Source: Orthonyx spaldingii
Lineage: Eukaryota; Chordata; Aves; Passeriformes; Orthonychidae
Length of the DNA: 64,000 bases
Reading direction: 5' to 3'
Assembly (NCBI GenBank): GCA_013397795.1
Contig: VZTJ01001577.1
Location: forward strand, 748,271-812,270
Shown: piece by piece, positions 52,037-62,455 of the stretch
Numbering within the stretch: the stretch's first letter is position 1
Layout of the letters: each line of letters begins with the position of its first letter
Translations under genes and position numbers: made by a program
Notes under the pieces: generated by a model
Seen by the model: only the letters and a program-made list of their open reading frames with translations
Database searches by the model: none
Told to the model about the DNA's origin: nothing

Positions 52037-53639
52037 GTGTGGGGTAGGGGAGACTAACACAGATTAGGCAAAAGAATTTAGCACCTGGGTCAGAAAAAAA
52101 ATATTATCTCTTTAAGACATGTTCAAAATAGCTTAAAATATTTTTTCTGAGGTATGGGTGTCACTGGAAGCTTTTCTTTGAAAGTCAAGCCATGTGTTTG
52201 GTACCTTACATGGCTTTAGTCAGTCAGCTTGAAGCACCATTTTCCAAAAGGTTTTGGCCCAGGTTGCTAAAACAAAGGGACTGTCTTAGAGGTGGATTAT
52301 TAGAATACTTTATATAAGGGGTTCTTTTCCCCCCTTAAATAATCTCAAGCAGCAGCTTGCATTGTCTGAAAACAAACCAAGTAAAATTTTGGTGTCTTGG
52401 GATCTTCCACTGAGCTGTCAAAATGCAGGTAATTTTTGAGTTACAAATAATATTGTGCAATACTGTGTATTTTTCTTTAAATTAAAAGACATTATGAGAC
52501 CCCTGAAATTATTTGTATAAGACGTTGCTCCTAAATTTGGGACTCTGCTATCTGGCAGTAGCATCCCTTCACAATGTTGCATGTAGGTACTAGCCAATAC
52601 TTAGATCTCAGTGTTGTTGATACTTATGAAAATTAAGTTTTGTACCTGAGACACTGAGTGTCTCTGTCTTCATGACACTGAACTGTGCCTCAGAAATGCA
52701 CTACTAATATGAGTAGTGTCTTGCAAAACACTTTGTTTAGCTTGAAAACCTGGTAGTGAAAAGGCCCACACCATCTCCAAAAGCAGGGTGGGAGGAAAAA
52801 ACAATTTCCAAGGGTGCATTCACAAGGAACCTGAGGTGTCAGCAGACCTTTGTCACTCCTCCACCCCACTTCTCCCCATCCTTGGGAGTGCCAGCCATCA
52901 GTCCTGGACTTGGGAGGACAGATCTCAGCATGGTATTGCAGGCTGAGAAAATAAATTGCATTTCCAACTTCGGCATGTAGATCCTTGCAGGTGCCAAACC
53001 AGTAAGAGTGTGTGTGGGTGGGTGGGTGAGCAGTTAAAGGTGTTGCTTCAGATCCAGCAAAGTCCTATGTGCTTTCTGCCAGCAATAACAGGATGGATTG
53101 CTGTAAATTACTTTTCAGGTTTAGTTCATATTGTTTATGGTGTAACCAGCCAAAACGACATATGGTGTGCATCTCTGAACTGTAGAGGAGCACAGAGAAG
53201 TGTGCAGAGAGAAAACTGCAAGCGGACTAATGAATTCTTATTTTTGTCACTTAGTATTTACTCCTGGGGGGAAAAGAAAAGCCAAGCAGAGCATACACAG
53301 GATGCGGTATGGTTAGCTCAGTCCTACCACAAGCTACTTGGTTTTCAAAATTTCCTTTTGAGACTGTTTTGTTAAAAGTGCCTGTTCACATGACTCATTC
53401 ATTAGGCTGTGAAGCTGTGGGGCCCATTTTGCTCTTGCCGCTCTAAGCATTGGATGAGACGCTGGGAACTGATTTTTTATTTTTTTTTCCACCCTACTCT
53501 TATGTGACTAAAATTCTTATGTTTGTGGAATCAGCCTAGGGCTATGGAGTATCATAGAAAAATTACTTCTTTATAGTGCATGTGTCTGAGAAACTGTTCT
53601 AGCTGCAGTTTGGGCAGCACGGCTGTCTACACACCATAT

Positions 53640-53653
53640 GGCGCAGGGGGCAG
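53640..53653 (+). promoter_or_regulatory. Possible CTCF-like motif, forward orientation
   Basis: GGCGCAGGGGGCAG resembles the AGGGGGC core of CTCF sites, in the opposite direction to the better match at 36079. It is a weak match and is listed only because of that pairing. Confidence 0.2.
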
Positions 53654-56238
53654 GAATGTAACCAATGTATTTCAGTCCACATTGTGCAGGGCTCCCCCTG
53701 TCCCCCTTGCACTCGGAGCCAGCCTTGGTTTCTATGCTCTGCCTTCTGGGGTCTCGTAGGAGTCACAGGGAGCCAGCAGGGCTGACAGAGCTGATGGTTT
53801 CAAAGGTTCTTCAGCAGCCATTGGTTCTCCTGCAGTTTGCTCTGCCACGGGAACATTTGGGGCTTTTGGAAGACAGGAGGCAAATGTGTAATCTGAGGAT
53901 AAGAGGCATACTGCTACTGCCCCAGCTGGCAAAGTGCCAGCATTTCAGATCTGGGAATGTGCTGGCATTTGTACTCACCCTGGGAAAGAAAAGGAAAAAG
54001 GCAAAAGAGAAAAAGAAAAGTGTGTGCTGTCTCAGATCTCACTCTACAAATAAATATTTTTCTTTTTAGCTATTTGAATAGATGTTGGTTGCCAAGGACA
54101 GAAACCCTATGGAGGAAGGAACAGTTAAGGGAACAGGCACAGCTTAGTTCCATGTTTTCCAAAGCCACTGGGATTCAGATGATCAGGCCATGACACAGTG
54201 TCAGTCATGTATGACATTAGTATGTGAGGAAGTAAGACCACATGAACGCCTTCACACAGAGAACTTCCGTTCTGCTCTCCATGCAGCTGCAATGGTTGCA
54301 CCAAGAAAGGTGTTTTGGGGGCAAACTGGCTTGTCTGTAAGCCAGGTCCCTACTTGTTATCAAGAGTACTCAGACATGTGGGCTCTAAAGTCTTGTGACT
54401 TCCCCTTTAGATCAATAAATACTTTAATAACTGCAGGGGAAATAACTGCTCCACAAGGAGGTATGAATAGAGCTCTATCCCAGAATACTTTATAATCTGC
54501 TGTTCAAATATTCTCACTGAAGGCACAGTTTGAGATCTTGAGCAGCCACAGAAGCTGCACTTGATTGCTTACCTCCTGGGTAAGTGCTGTAGCTGCTGGA
54601 TCATGAGATGTAGAAGAGCAGTGATCACAGGAGGGGACCACAGTACCTTTCTCCTCCTTATCTTTTACCTCATTGCTATGAGAATACATAAGGAATTCTG
54701 TTCGGATTTTTTGTTTGTTTGTTATATATGGAAGAATGTGCACAGTAAAGTGTATCTACATTCTTTTAAATGTGTTTATATTCTTTTTGGTTAACTCACC
54801 TTACAGATAGAAGAGGTGTATGGTTAGGTTTTGAGCCTGGGTAGTTTCATCCAAGCAAGGAGCTGCTCAATGCTGTAAGAAACACTCTGTAGCAAAGCTG
54901 GATTGCCTGGGAAGATTTACTGGAGAAACACTTAGTGTCTCCAGGGAGAAGCAGCAGCTGGGTAGGGTTTTGAAGATCTACATTATTAATATGGGCATCT
55001 ACAGCAAAGTAAGTTGAATCTTGGAAAGCTATTTCTTTTGTAAATTTAGCTCTGGTTCCACTAGCAGGAATCTTAACCGCTGCTATTTTGTCAGCAAAAA
55101 GCTGTAAGAAACAGCAATTATCCCCTATCATGCACAGCACTGTAACTATTCAGTATCATACATGCAGGGAGTTCAAAATCCACCCAGTCCCAAAATCTCG
55201 CAGCTTCTTATTTTCATATGGTGTGTTTCAACTATTTTGTATAAGGGGTCAGCTGGAAAGAGGTATCAAGTACACAGGACCTGTGGGCACTTATTGCTTG
55301 TTAATTATGCAAATAGGATTAACATCTAATCCAATGTAAGTCTGTAAAATTTTTTCTAGAGATATAAAGTTGGCAGGGAGTAGGATGAAAAGGAAATTAT
55401 TTTCAAAACCTTATTTCCAGAAGCAACAGTACACCACTGAAGTGTGACTTTTCCCCCTTCCTCCCTGTCTTCAATTCTCAATGTTATCACTACATCTGTC
55501 AATCAGAAAAAGGTCCATATTCAGTTACTTGATATAAGCACAATTTGGGCTTAGTTTTGAAAACTATTAAAACAGGTAACATTTCACTTGTACTATGAAA
55601 GGTGATTTTCATTAGGTTCTTGTCTCTTGAAAGATGGTAAGAGAAAAGGCTGAAACAGAAGGATTGGGAGTTATCCCACTTAACTGTTTTCCTTTACTAT
55701 CAGTACTGAATTGCTAATGAAATATAAAATGTTAGGCTGATCACTGCCTGCAATCAGGCAAGTCTTGCTGGAGAGCAAGATGACACTTATGCCACAAGAG
55801 TGGCTAAGAACAAAGTAAAAAATGTAAAGACTAACAACACAAAGACCAACATGTAATTCATGTTCATACTACTTAAATAAAAACATTGTTTCAGTTGTAA
55901 TTTCCTTGAAAACTTTGTTACAGTGTGTCAGTAACTGTTTATCAACGTGTGGTGGTAGAACAGCATTACAGATTTTTAAATGCAGATGAATTTTAAATAC
56001 TTAACAATGTGCTTAAAATCTATTACTAGCAAAACTGATACATTTAAGTGAAAGCTCCCTGTTTCATGGGTTGCTATCTAATGTTTATCTGTGTGGCATG
56101 GATTTAATAGTGGTACAGAATTACATTTAAGCCTTTTTAGCACTTGTATGATACACTTACATAGGGGATATTATCAGTTACATTTTGTGACTTTTCCAGA
56201 CCTTTGCAGCAGTAATCTTTGTTCCTTGCTTCCCTCTG

Positions 56239-56261
56239 CCCCCCCCCACCCCACCCCCCCC
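56239..56261 (-). repeat. C-run cluster, minus-strand G-quadruplex candidate
   Basis: C9-A-C4-A-C8 gives dense G runs on the minus strand, about 0.4 kb upstream of an AOPEP exon. On the + strand (RNA) it would be C-rich, so any quadruplex would form in the template DNA. Confidence 0.5.
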
Positions 56262-56632
56262 TTTTAACAATATGAAAGAAATAACCTCTAGCCTAACTTA
56301 AAAGAAAGTCAAGACTGGAAACAGTGACAGTGAAGATGCTGCAGATATGTTCCTGGATCTGGGTTAGTTTACTAGGACAGAACCAGGAGTTTGTCTTTGG
56401 GCATCGTGAGTTGCCAAAGCCCAGGCTGAGGTGCACAGAGCTCTGGCTCCTCTGTCCAGCTGACTGACTTTCCAGGCTGGTGGGGGCAGATACACCAACC
56501 TGCCAAAAACCACAAACCCAACAAACATGAAAAAGCCAAACTGGTACAGATATATTATCAACACTCACACAGATAAAATACAGTTTTGTTTTGGTTTGTT
56601 TTTTTAACCTAATTTTATTTTTCATCACAAAG

Positions 56633-56719
56633 GTTCGTCATCGGTGGTGTGAACTTGTCATTAAACACAAATATGAGCCTGGGTATGGAGATGTTGAGCG
56701 ATTCCTCAGAGAGGATCAG
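56633..56719 (+). CDS. AOPEP: Aminopeptidase O, second-last coding exon
   Basis: The exon has 29 whole codons between the acceptor tcatcacaaag and the donor gtaagt. It translates as VRHRWCELVIKHKYEPGYGD followed by VERFLREDQ. Human aminopeptidase O has the same VRHRWCEL and VERFL-EDQ blocks, with changes mainly in the loop between them (EPGYGD here). This is a helix-loop-helix portion of the leukotriene-A4-hydrolase-type C-terminal domain. It reads in frame from the exon at 38569 and into the exon at 59350. Confidence 0.96.
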
Positions 56720-59349
56720 GTAAGTTACATTTAACTAGCATTTTGAAAACAATCAACTTTTTAACATACTTAGGCTGAAATTTTAAAAATATTTTAATAT
56801 ATTTTCTTGCTGTAGTGTGTCAAAAACTTGGCTGTGTATTCATTTTTTCTTCTGTTGTCCTGTCAAGATTGTAGTTTAAGGAAGCCACCTGGGGTAGGGG
56901 TATTCAGCCCCACCTAAACATACTGATCTTCTGTTAAGTGGTGAAATAGGATAGAATTCCTCCTCTCCTTGCATTTTATGCAAGCCAGAGGTAGCAGTGA
57001 TGCTAGGAAGATACTTCCCAGCAGGTTCCTTTTGCAGGATGAGGAAGGCAGGTGTGGCTGTGAATGTCAGTGCAGGTACGAGGCAGGTGCAAAGCACTCA
57101 GTGCTGGGGTAACTTCAGTTTTGAAGAAGACAGCCAGAAGTAGTATAGCACAACAGTGTACATCCAGGGAACACTAAGCTCTCCATGGGTAGGGATGTGC
57201 TAACAGAAGATTGTGAAGGCCTTGAAAGGCTAGACATACGTGATTACCTTACTATGGCCTCTTATTCAGGCAATTGTGAATCTACAGTTCTAATTGTACC
57301 TCTACCTTGTGCTTTTCTATTTCACTTTTATTTATTTTTATTCACTATGAACCCTATAAAATCAAGGCATTCAGTGCCTCGGATGAATTTTAAATATTTT
57401 AAATGTATGTAAAAAAATAGAAAATGGTGAAGATACATCAAAATGTAGGCAAAATATTAATGTCTTTACCTTTTAAGCTGAAAATGAACAAAGCTATTTA
57501 CAGCCAATGAGGATTTTGTGCTTTCAGGCAACACAGCACAATTGAATTATTGCAGTCTGTCATGCTTTTTTCTAGCTTGAAAGTATACCTCCTATTTATA
57601 TCTCAGCCAATAAACAGACCCCAGAGCTCTTGGTAAGATCTGTATTAAAGCAAACAAACAAAAAAGACATAAAAGAAGATTATTTAATAAGGAGTTATAT
57701 ATATTGTGCATATTTGTATTCGATGAAAGGATGGAGATGACCACCAGCAGAACCTGGGGGTTCAGGAAATCCTTGAGATGATAAAACCATACAGAATTGT
57801 GTTATGTTTAGAATAGATATTATGCCAAATAAAGACATTTTCTACAGTGTAGGGAAATAATGTTTGCATTTTTTTAGCATAATCTTCATTTCATTCACTT
57901 CAGCAGTGCATAGAGTTAATGGCACAACCAGCTTCTGGTGTGATTACCACTTAAATCAGAACAGTTGCATGTCCTTACCCATCATGTGAAATGGCTTTTT
58001 CAAAAGTCTGGGAAAAACTGCGAATGGACTATTTAAATCCTTTGAAGTTGTACAAAACACCAGTATGTTCACTGCATGTTAATGTTTACGCCTGGGGGGG
58101 AATTATTAATGCTGGGTAGAGAAGGTAATTCCTGTAGTAACAGAATTTCAGCATTTTAAAATTCTCAATGAGAGCAACTGGAGCCCAGCTCCAAGGCCGT
58201 TCTTTGTGGCAGCCAGGCCCTGGTGCAGCTGTAAACCTTGGAAATCTGAGTTTTCGGTTCTCTTGATGTCAGAGCGTGCTTAGGGAATTGGCAAAGAGTC
58301 TGGCAGATTTCTGCCACTATGAGACTTTTTCCTTCTACTTCAGTGTTTGCTAAACTTTAGATTTCCCTTCTGGTTGAAGGGGGTTTTTAAGGCTTACCAG
58401 CCAATGCTAGAAATTGTGAGGAACAGCATTAAAAATCATATTTTCTCAATCCTGTACAAATTTTTCTGCTCCTACAAGTGTCCAAACAATAACTGCAAAA
58501 GTCAACATGCTAAGCTGCTAATATTTTGTCAGATGTGTAATCCTATTGTGGTAAGTGCAGTTTAACATCTACTGAATTCCTGTAATTAGCTGGAAAAAAT
58601 GTATAATCAGGAAAAAAGGCAATATCCAGTATGTTTCCTGTTAAGTTAGCAAGTGCTTTGCTGGCAGTGATCAAAGGGGCCCAGATCTCCCCACAGGAGC
58701 CCCATTATGTTTTTGTAATAGCTACTATGTCCAGAATAAGTAGTTAGGAAAAGTCTGACTTTGCACCCAACCAGAATTTGTGGATGTTAAGCTGTATCTC
58801 AGATGTAAAGGGGAGTCAAACACAGACATGACCATATTCAGTTTATGTCCAGTTACAGAATTGCCAGATAGAAATTTTAGAATGGACTGCTTCAGTCTTT
58901 GTTCATGGATGTTTGAGTAAGCATGCCAATTGGAAAAAAATGTGCATCCTGTTGAAGGAAGGAGAAGCCTTTTTCTTAAGGGACATTTGGAAAAATTCAG
59001 CTAGTGGGAAAAAGAAAACAGTTTTCAACTTGAAAAGTGGTAAGGAAAGTGGAGTGAGGAATTACTTTCATGTCATGACATAACACAGATCCCTTATATA
59101 AATAATCTGTTTTTACATGGTCAACACAGCATATAGACAACCATCCTTAGGCTAAAGAGACACAGAGAAAATTAGTTCTTCTGGGGGAGAATAGGCATTA
59201 GAGAGTAAATGGTATTTTCTGTGTTCTGGATTGTCTGTTTTGTTTCATTTTTAGTTTAAATGGGTACTAGGAGGTCAGTGGCAAAAAGCCACCTAGCTAG
59301 CTAGTCATTACTGGTGGTAGGATGCTTGTGTGTTATGTTCCTCTTTCAG
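56720..59349 (+). other. AOPEP: AOPEP intron, 2.6 kb
   Basis: Phase-0 intron, gtaagt to ...ttcctctttcag. No repeat of known family was seen. It contains the usual short random frames and nothing I can support as a gene. Confidence 0.92.
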
Positions 59350-59490
59350 GCTATGGGTGTGTATCTCTATGGTGAATTAATGGTGAATGAAGACGCAAAA
59401 CAGCAAGAACTTGCACGGAAATGCTTTGCTGCAGCACAAGAACATATGGATGCATCCTCAGCCAAAGTGGTGGCAGAGATGTTATTCTGA
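59350..59490 (+). CDS. AOPEP: Aminopeptidase O, last coding exon with stop codon
   Basis: The exon starts after the acceptor cctctttcag and encodes 46 residues, then TGA at 59488-59490. The sequence runs AMGVYLYGELMVNEDAKQQE, LARKCFAAAQEHMDASSAKV, VAEMLF. The AMGVYLYGELMV block and the VVAEMLF end are characteristic of vertebrate aminopeptidase O. With the two exons before it, it gives the C-terminal 114 residues without frameshift or internal stop, so the gene looks functional at this end. Four bases after the stop, AAG|GTGATT is a good donor match, so coding exon and 3' UTR may be separated by a further intron. Confidence 0.96.
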   Translation, partial: AMGVYLYGELMVNEDAKQQELARKCFAAAQEHMDASSAKVVAEMLF

Positions 59491-60147
59491 AAAGGTGATT
59501 TTTCATTTTAATCCTAACACCCTGATTTTGCTTCATACAGAAAGAATATGCAGAGCTCACTAAACATGGTACACTTTGCCACACCATACAGCTTGTGGCT
59601 ACTTAGGCTGAGAAATAGCTCTTTTTACATATCTTGTTGGCTTGTTTCTTTTTCTTTTTCTTAAGCCCAGCTGCGGGAGCAGTGAGTTACATACTTGTAG
59701 GCATAGCTGGAGAACGTGGAGAATGGCTTTGTTGTAATGGACTGTACATGAGACAACTGTAAGTCCAAATGGCCAAAGGAGGCCAGGCCAAAGAAGGCCA
59801 ACCCTACAGTTGTTTCCCATTCTGCATTTGTAACTCTGTTTACAAAAATTTCAATTGTGCAATGGGCACTTCTGTTTAATAGAGCTGCATGTTTACTTGA
59901 CAGGCAGCACAGTCTTTGAAAAGAGCCTGATCCCACAGTAGAAATACAAAACTGTGGACTTGGAAGCAAATATGAATCATGTGAGAACAAGCTGATAATT
60001 CAAATGTTTTTGTGTTAAGGGTATTGAGATTTTGAAGATTGATTATGAGGTAAGAAAAATAGCCTTAACATGAAGACGCTAGCTTGTTTATGAAATTAAA
60101 GGACAGGAATCGCTAGAGAAGGAGCAAAATTGCAAAGATATTTATGG

Positions 60148-60153
60148 AATAAA
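60148..60153 (+). terminator. Candidate AOPEP polyadenylation signal (short transcript)
   Basis: AATAAA lies 0.66 kb after the stop codon, followed by a TG-containing stretch. Use here would end the mRNA before the miRNA cluster. It competes with the spliced model. Confidence 0.3.
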
Positions 60154-61073
60154 GATTGCTGTGCGCTATAAATTTGCAAAGATACTTTCCACTTCTTAGT
60201 CTGAAGAGTTGGAGGTAGCCTTACAGTGTCTGCACATGCATGTTTAACATATAACCCATTAAGATTGGTATGAAAGTTTCTTCCTGTACAGCCACCTCAG
60301 ATTTTTGGTTAATCATATAACTCATCTGACAGATTGATTGCCTTGGTTGTTCACAAAACTTTACAGTTTATTTGTGGTATCAAAGTTCAGGCTTCTAATT
60401 TAGCAAAAACATCATCATCTAATTGGTATCAACCAAAATCTTAATTTTCTCCTGTTCTAGCAGTATTTGACAGTGAGGTCCACTTGATTTTGTAGTGTTA
60501 CTATGTTTATATTAAATACAGCCAATGACAGATACTATGAAAGCAAGTTTATTTATGAAAAGCTATGTTATTCTTCTGCATAGACAAGAACTGTGTCTGC
60601 CAAGAAAACTTTTTTGGGAAAGGTGGATCAGACTGTAGAATGGCAGGATATCAGTTGTGGGGTAGGAGAGACATCTTTAAAAACAGTTAGGGCTAAAGAG
60701 ACTCTCATGTGTACTCCCAGTTATCAAGGAATCACAGGAATTTGAGTTACGTTCAACAATTCTTAATCTAGTAGGTGTCTTCGAGTGTCTGAAGGCCAGA
60801 AACATGGAGATGCAGCTTGTTCTGGTGCTACTGTACTAGGAACTATTTTCTTACAGTTCCTTCAATAATAAAATCGAAATTTCTACAAGTTTCTGCTGGT
60901 AAGTAACTAGCACAGGAAAAATTACATGGTGTGCAGGTATTAGCAATAGTCTAGGATTACCCCTTTGACTTTACAGACAGAGTGGAAGTGTGTGGTGAGC
61001 TATAACATACAATCAAAAATATAGTGAGTACTATCTGAGTATACTCTGTGTGACTGCACAGCTTTCTTTTAAT

Positions 61074-61163
61074 GTTGTGGCTGTTTGGGTTCCTGGCATG
61101 ATGATTTGTGACTTAAGATTAAAATCACATTGCCAGGGATTACCACGCAGCTATGACCACAGC
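61074..61163 (+). ncRNA. MIR23B: mir-23b precursor hairpin
   Basis: Both arms match vertebrate mir-23b. The main 3p product at 61124-61146 starts ATCACATTGCCAGGG and ends ATTACCAC, identical to the vertebrate miR-23b-3p. The seed (positions 2-8) is TCACATT. The 5p strand at 61086-61107 starts TGGGTTCCTGGCAT and differs from human by A for C near its middle-3' part (GATGATTT for GCTGATTT). The stem pairs GTTGTGG near its base with CCACAGC. It is the first hairpin of a three-miRNA cluster on the AOPEP sense strand, probably cut from a shared primary transcript. The miR-23 family acts in endothelial, muscle and metabolic gene control. Confidence 0.97.
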
Positions 61164-61227
61164 TGCTAGCATGAAACTCACCATTAATGGTCTGATGGGT
61201 GCACAGTGTGGAATCCTCTCCATCTAT

Positions 61228-61312
61228 CAAACAAACAAACAAAAAACATGAGAGAAAAAAAAAAAAAAGAAACAAAAAAGAAACAAACCCCCAAACCCAC
61301 CAAAAAAAGAGG
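61228..61312. repeat. A-rich low-complexity tract between mir-23b and mir-27b
   Basis: Units of AAAC and AAAG with a 14-base A run, then CCCAAACCCACC-like words. It widens the mir-23b to mir-27b spacing and lies about 60 bases before the mir-27b stem. Unlike the flanking hairpins, it looks unconstrained. Confidence 0.8.
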
Positions 61313-61370
61313 AAAGCAGCAGAGCATCGCAGAAGAACCTCCTCGGAAAACTATCTCTGCCGAGACGGAG

Positions 61371-61467
61371 ACCTCTCTGGCGAGGTGCAGAGCTTAGCTG
61401 ATTGGTGAACAGTGATTGTTTTCCTCTTTGTTCACAGTGGCTAAGTTCTACACCTGAAGAGAAGGGA
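61371..61467 (+). ncRNA. MIR27B: mir-27b precursor hairpin
   Basis: The 5p strand at 61389-61410 begins AGAGCTTAGCTGATTGG and ends TGAAC, as in human. The 3p product at 61431-61451 begins TTCACAGTGGCTAAG with seed TCACAGT. It ends TTCTAC, where the vertebrate miR-27b ends TTCTGC. That single G-to-A change at position 20 turns a C:G stem pair into C-A (61388 with 61450), next to the Drosha cut. The rest of the stem pairs well: GAGGTG with CACCTG-type bases below, and AGCTTAGC with GCTAAGTT above. miR-27 controls lipid, adipocyte and vascular genes. It is co-transcribed with mir-23b and mir-24-1. Confidence 0.97.
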
Positions 61468-61746
61468 GAGGAGACTCTGTGCAGGGCAGAGTGTGTTTGC
61501 TGGCTGAGATACCTTGCTGCTGAACAGGCAGATTTGCAATGAATGCATGTGTCCAAGGTTTGGTGTATGGAGCATAAGAGGCAGAGGCAGCCTGGGGAGG
61601 ACTAAAGACTTTTAGTTGAGAATAAACAGTGCTCCTTAAGTTCTCAGTCTGACTGCAAATATAAGGCATTGCCTACAGTAATTTGGTTACCATGCTTTTC
61701 TAAAGGTCAGAGGAAATAATATTTGTGACTTTAACCTGAAATTGTC

Positions 61747-61752
61747 AATAAA
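61747..61752 (+). terminator. AATAAA signal between mir-27b and mir-24-1
   Basis: AATAAA is followed by a T-rich, TTTTGTTTT-type downstream element. Early polyadenylation here would separate mir-24-1 from the other two hairpins. Its use is unknown. Confidence 0.25.
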
Positions 61753-61905
61753 GCTTTTGTTTTATAGTCTTCTCTTTAATGGATGCTGTCATGATCTCTC
61801 TGCAGTTTTAGTTTAGCACTGTGTCGTTTGCAGGAAATGGTGGCAGCCCCAGTCGGAAACAACTTACGGCTGCTGCTGTTGTTCCAGGCCGTTGATGGAC
61901 CCGTC

Positions 61906-61973
61906 CTCCGGTGCCTACTGAGCTGATATCAGTTCTGATTTTACACACTGGCTCAGTTCAGCAGGAACAGGAG
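61906..61973 (+). ncRNA. MIR24-1: mir-24-1 precursor hairpin
   Basis: The hairpin is 68 bases long, the same length as human mir-24-1, and differs visibly only in the loop (CTGATTTTAC for CTCATTTTAC). The 5p strand at 61912-61933 begins TGCCTACTGAGCTGATA. The 3p product at 61949-61970 begins TGGCTCAGTTCAGCAGG, with seed GGCTCAG unchanged. It is the last member of the cluster. miR-24 restrains cell-cycle and apoptosis genes. A CpG-containing, well-formed flank (cggctgctgctgttgttcc) precedes it. Confidence 0.98.
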
Positions 61974-62455
61974 TCGAGCCCTAGAGCAAATAAAAAGATG
62001 TACCTTTCCTAAGAGCCTTTGAGAAATGTTGTTGCTGTTTTCTCTCAAAAAATGAAACAGTACACATATGATGTCCTGATGTTAGACACTAAATGGCCTA
62101 AGGTGGAAAAGCTACCTCAGTACTGTTTAGGAGGACTGTTGGCTAAAGATGAGAAGGTATGTGGATATGTAGCACATCACACAGTATTGCTCTGGTAACT
62201 TGCCTCCAACATTATTTTCAGAGTAACCTGCTAATAACCGAGAGAATGTGCTTCCACCATGGATCCTCCCTGTCTTCTCTAGACCTTGTGATAGCTCTAG
62301 GAAGCTAAGGAGATCTTTGTTAACTCTGTAACTACAGTTACACTGTACTGGTGACCTAAAAAATAAGTCAGTTGGGGAAGCTGGGGCAATCAAGAATGCA
62401 CAGATATTCCTTCATTGTGACAGAGTAATAACTTTAAATGCTGTTTCCGTTGCAG

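Larger units (their letters stand above)
38686..56632 (+). other. AOPEP: AOPEP intron, 17.9 kb
   Basis: This phase-0 intron starts gtaagt and ends in a T-rich tract and tcatcacaaag. It holds two CR1 insertions (47121 and 51425, the second nested), A/C-rich and TA/TG simple repeats, and a C-run near its 3' end. It also contains the longest ATG-started frame in the window (163 codons, minus strand, 44748-45239), which shows no recognisable domain and no gene context. Elsewhere I see nothing that supports an exon or RNA gene. Confidence 0.9.
59495..62455 (+). other. AOPEP: Probable last, untranslated intron of AOPEP (or 3' UTR), hosting the miRNA cluster
   Basis: A donor at 59495 (AAG|GTGATT, 4 bases after the stop) and an acceptor ending at 62455 (ctgtttccgttgcag) would frame an intron of about 3 kb containing the three miRNA hairpins. 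Human annotation describes the same cluster as intronic in this gene. If the donor is not used, the region is 3' UTR with AATAAA signals at 60148, 60867, 61621, 61747 and 61989. Outside the hairpins I recognise nothing else. Confidence 0.5.

Noticed and set aside
52956..53375. 139-codon plus-strand frame
   Set aside because: No recognisable motif, odd Cys/Trp scatter typical of non-coding translation, and it lies inside the AOPEP intron without splice or polyadenylation context.
61069..61669. Frames overlapping the miRNA cluster on both strands
   Set aside because: The conservation here is explained by the hairpins. The frames are compositional and partly made of the A-rich tract.
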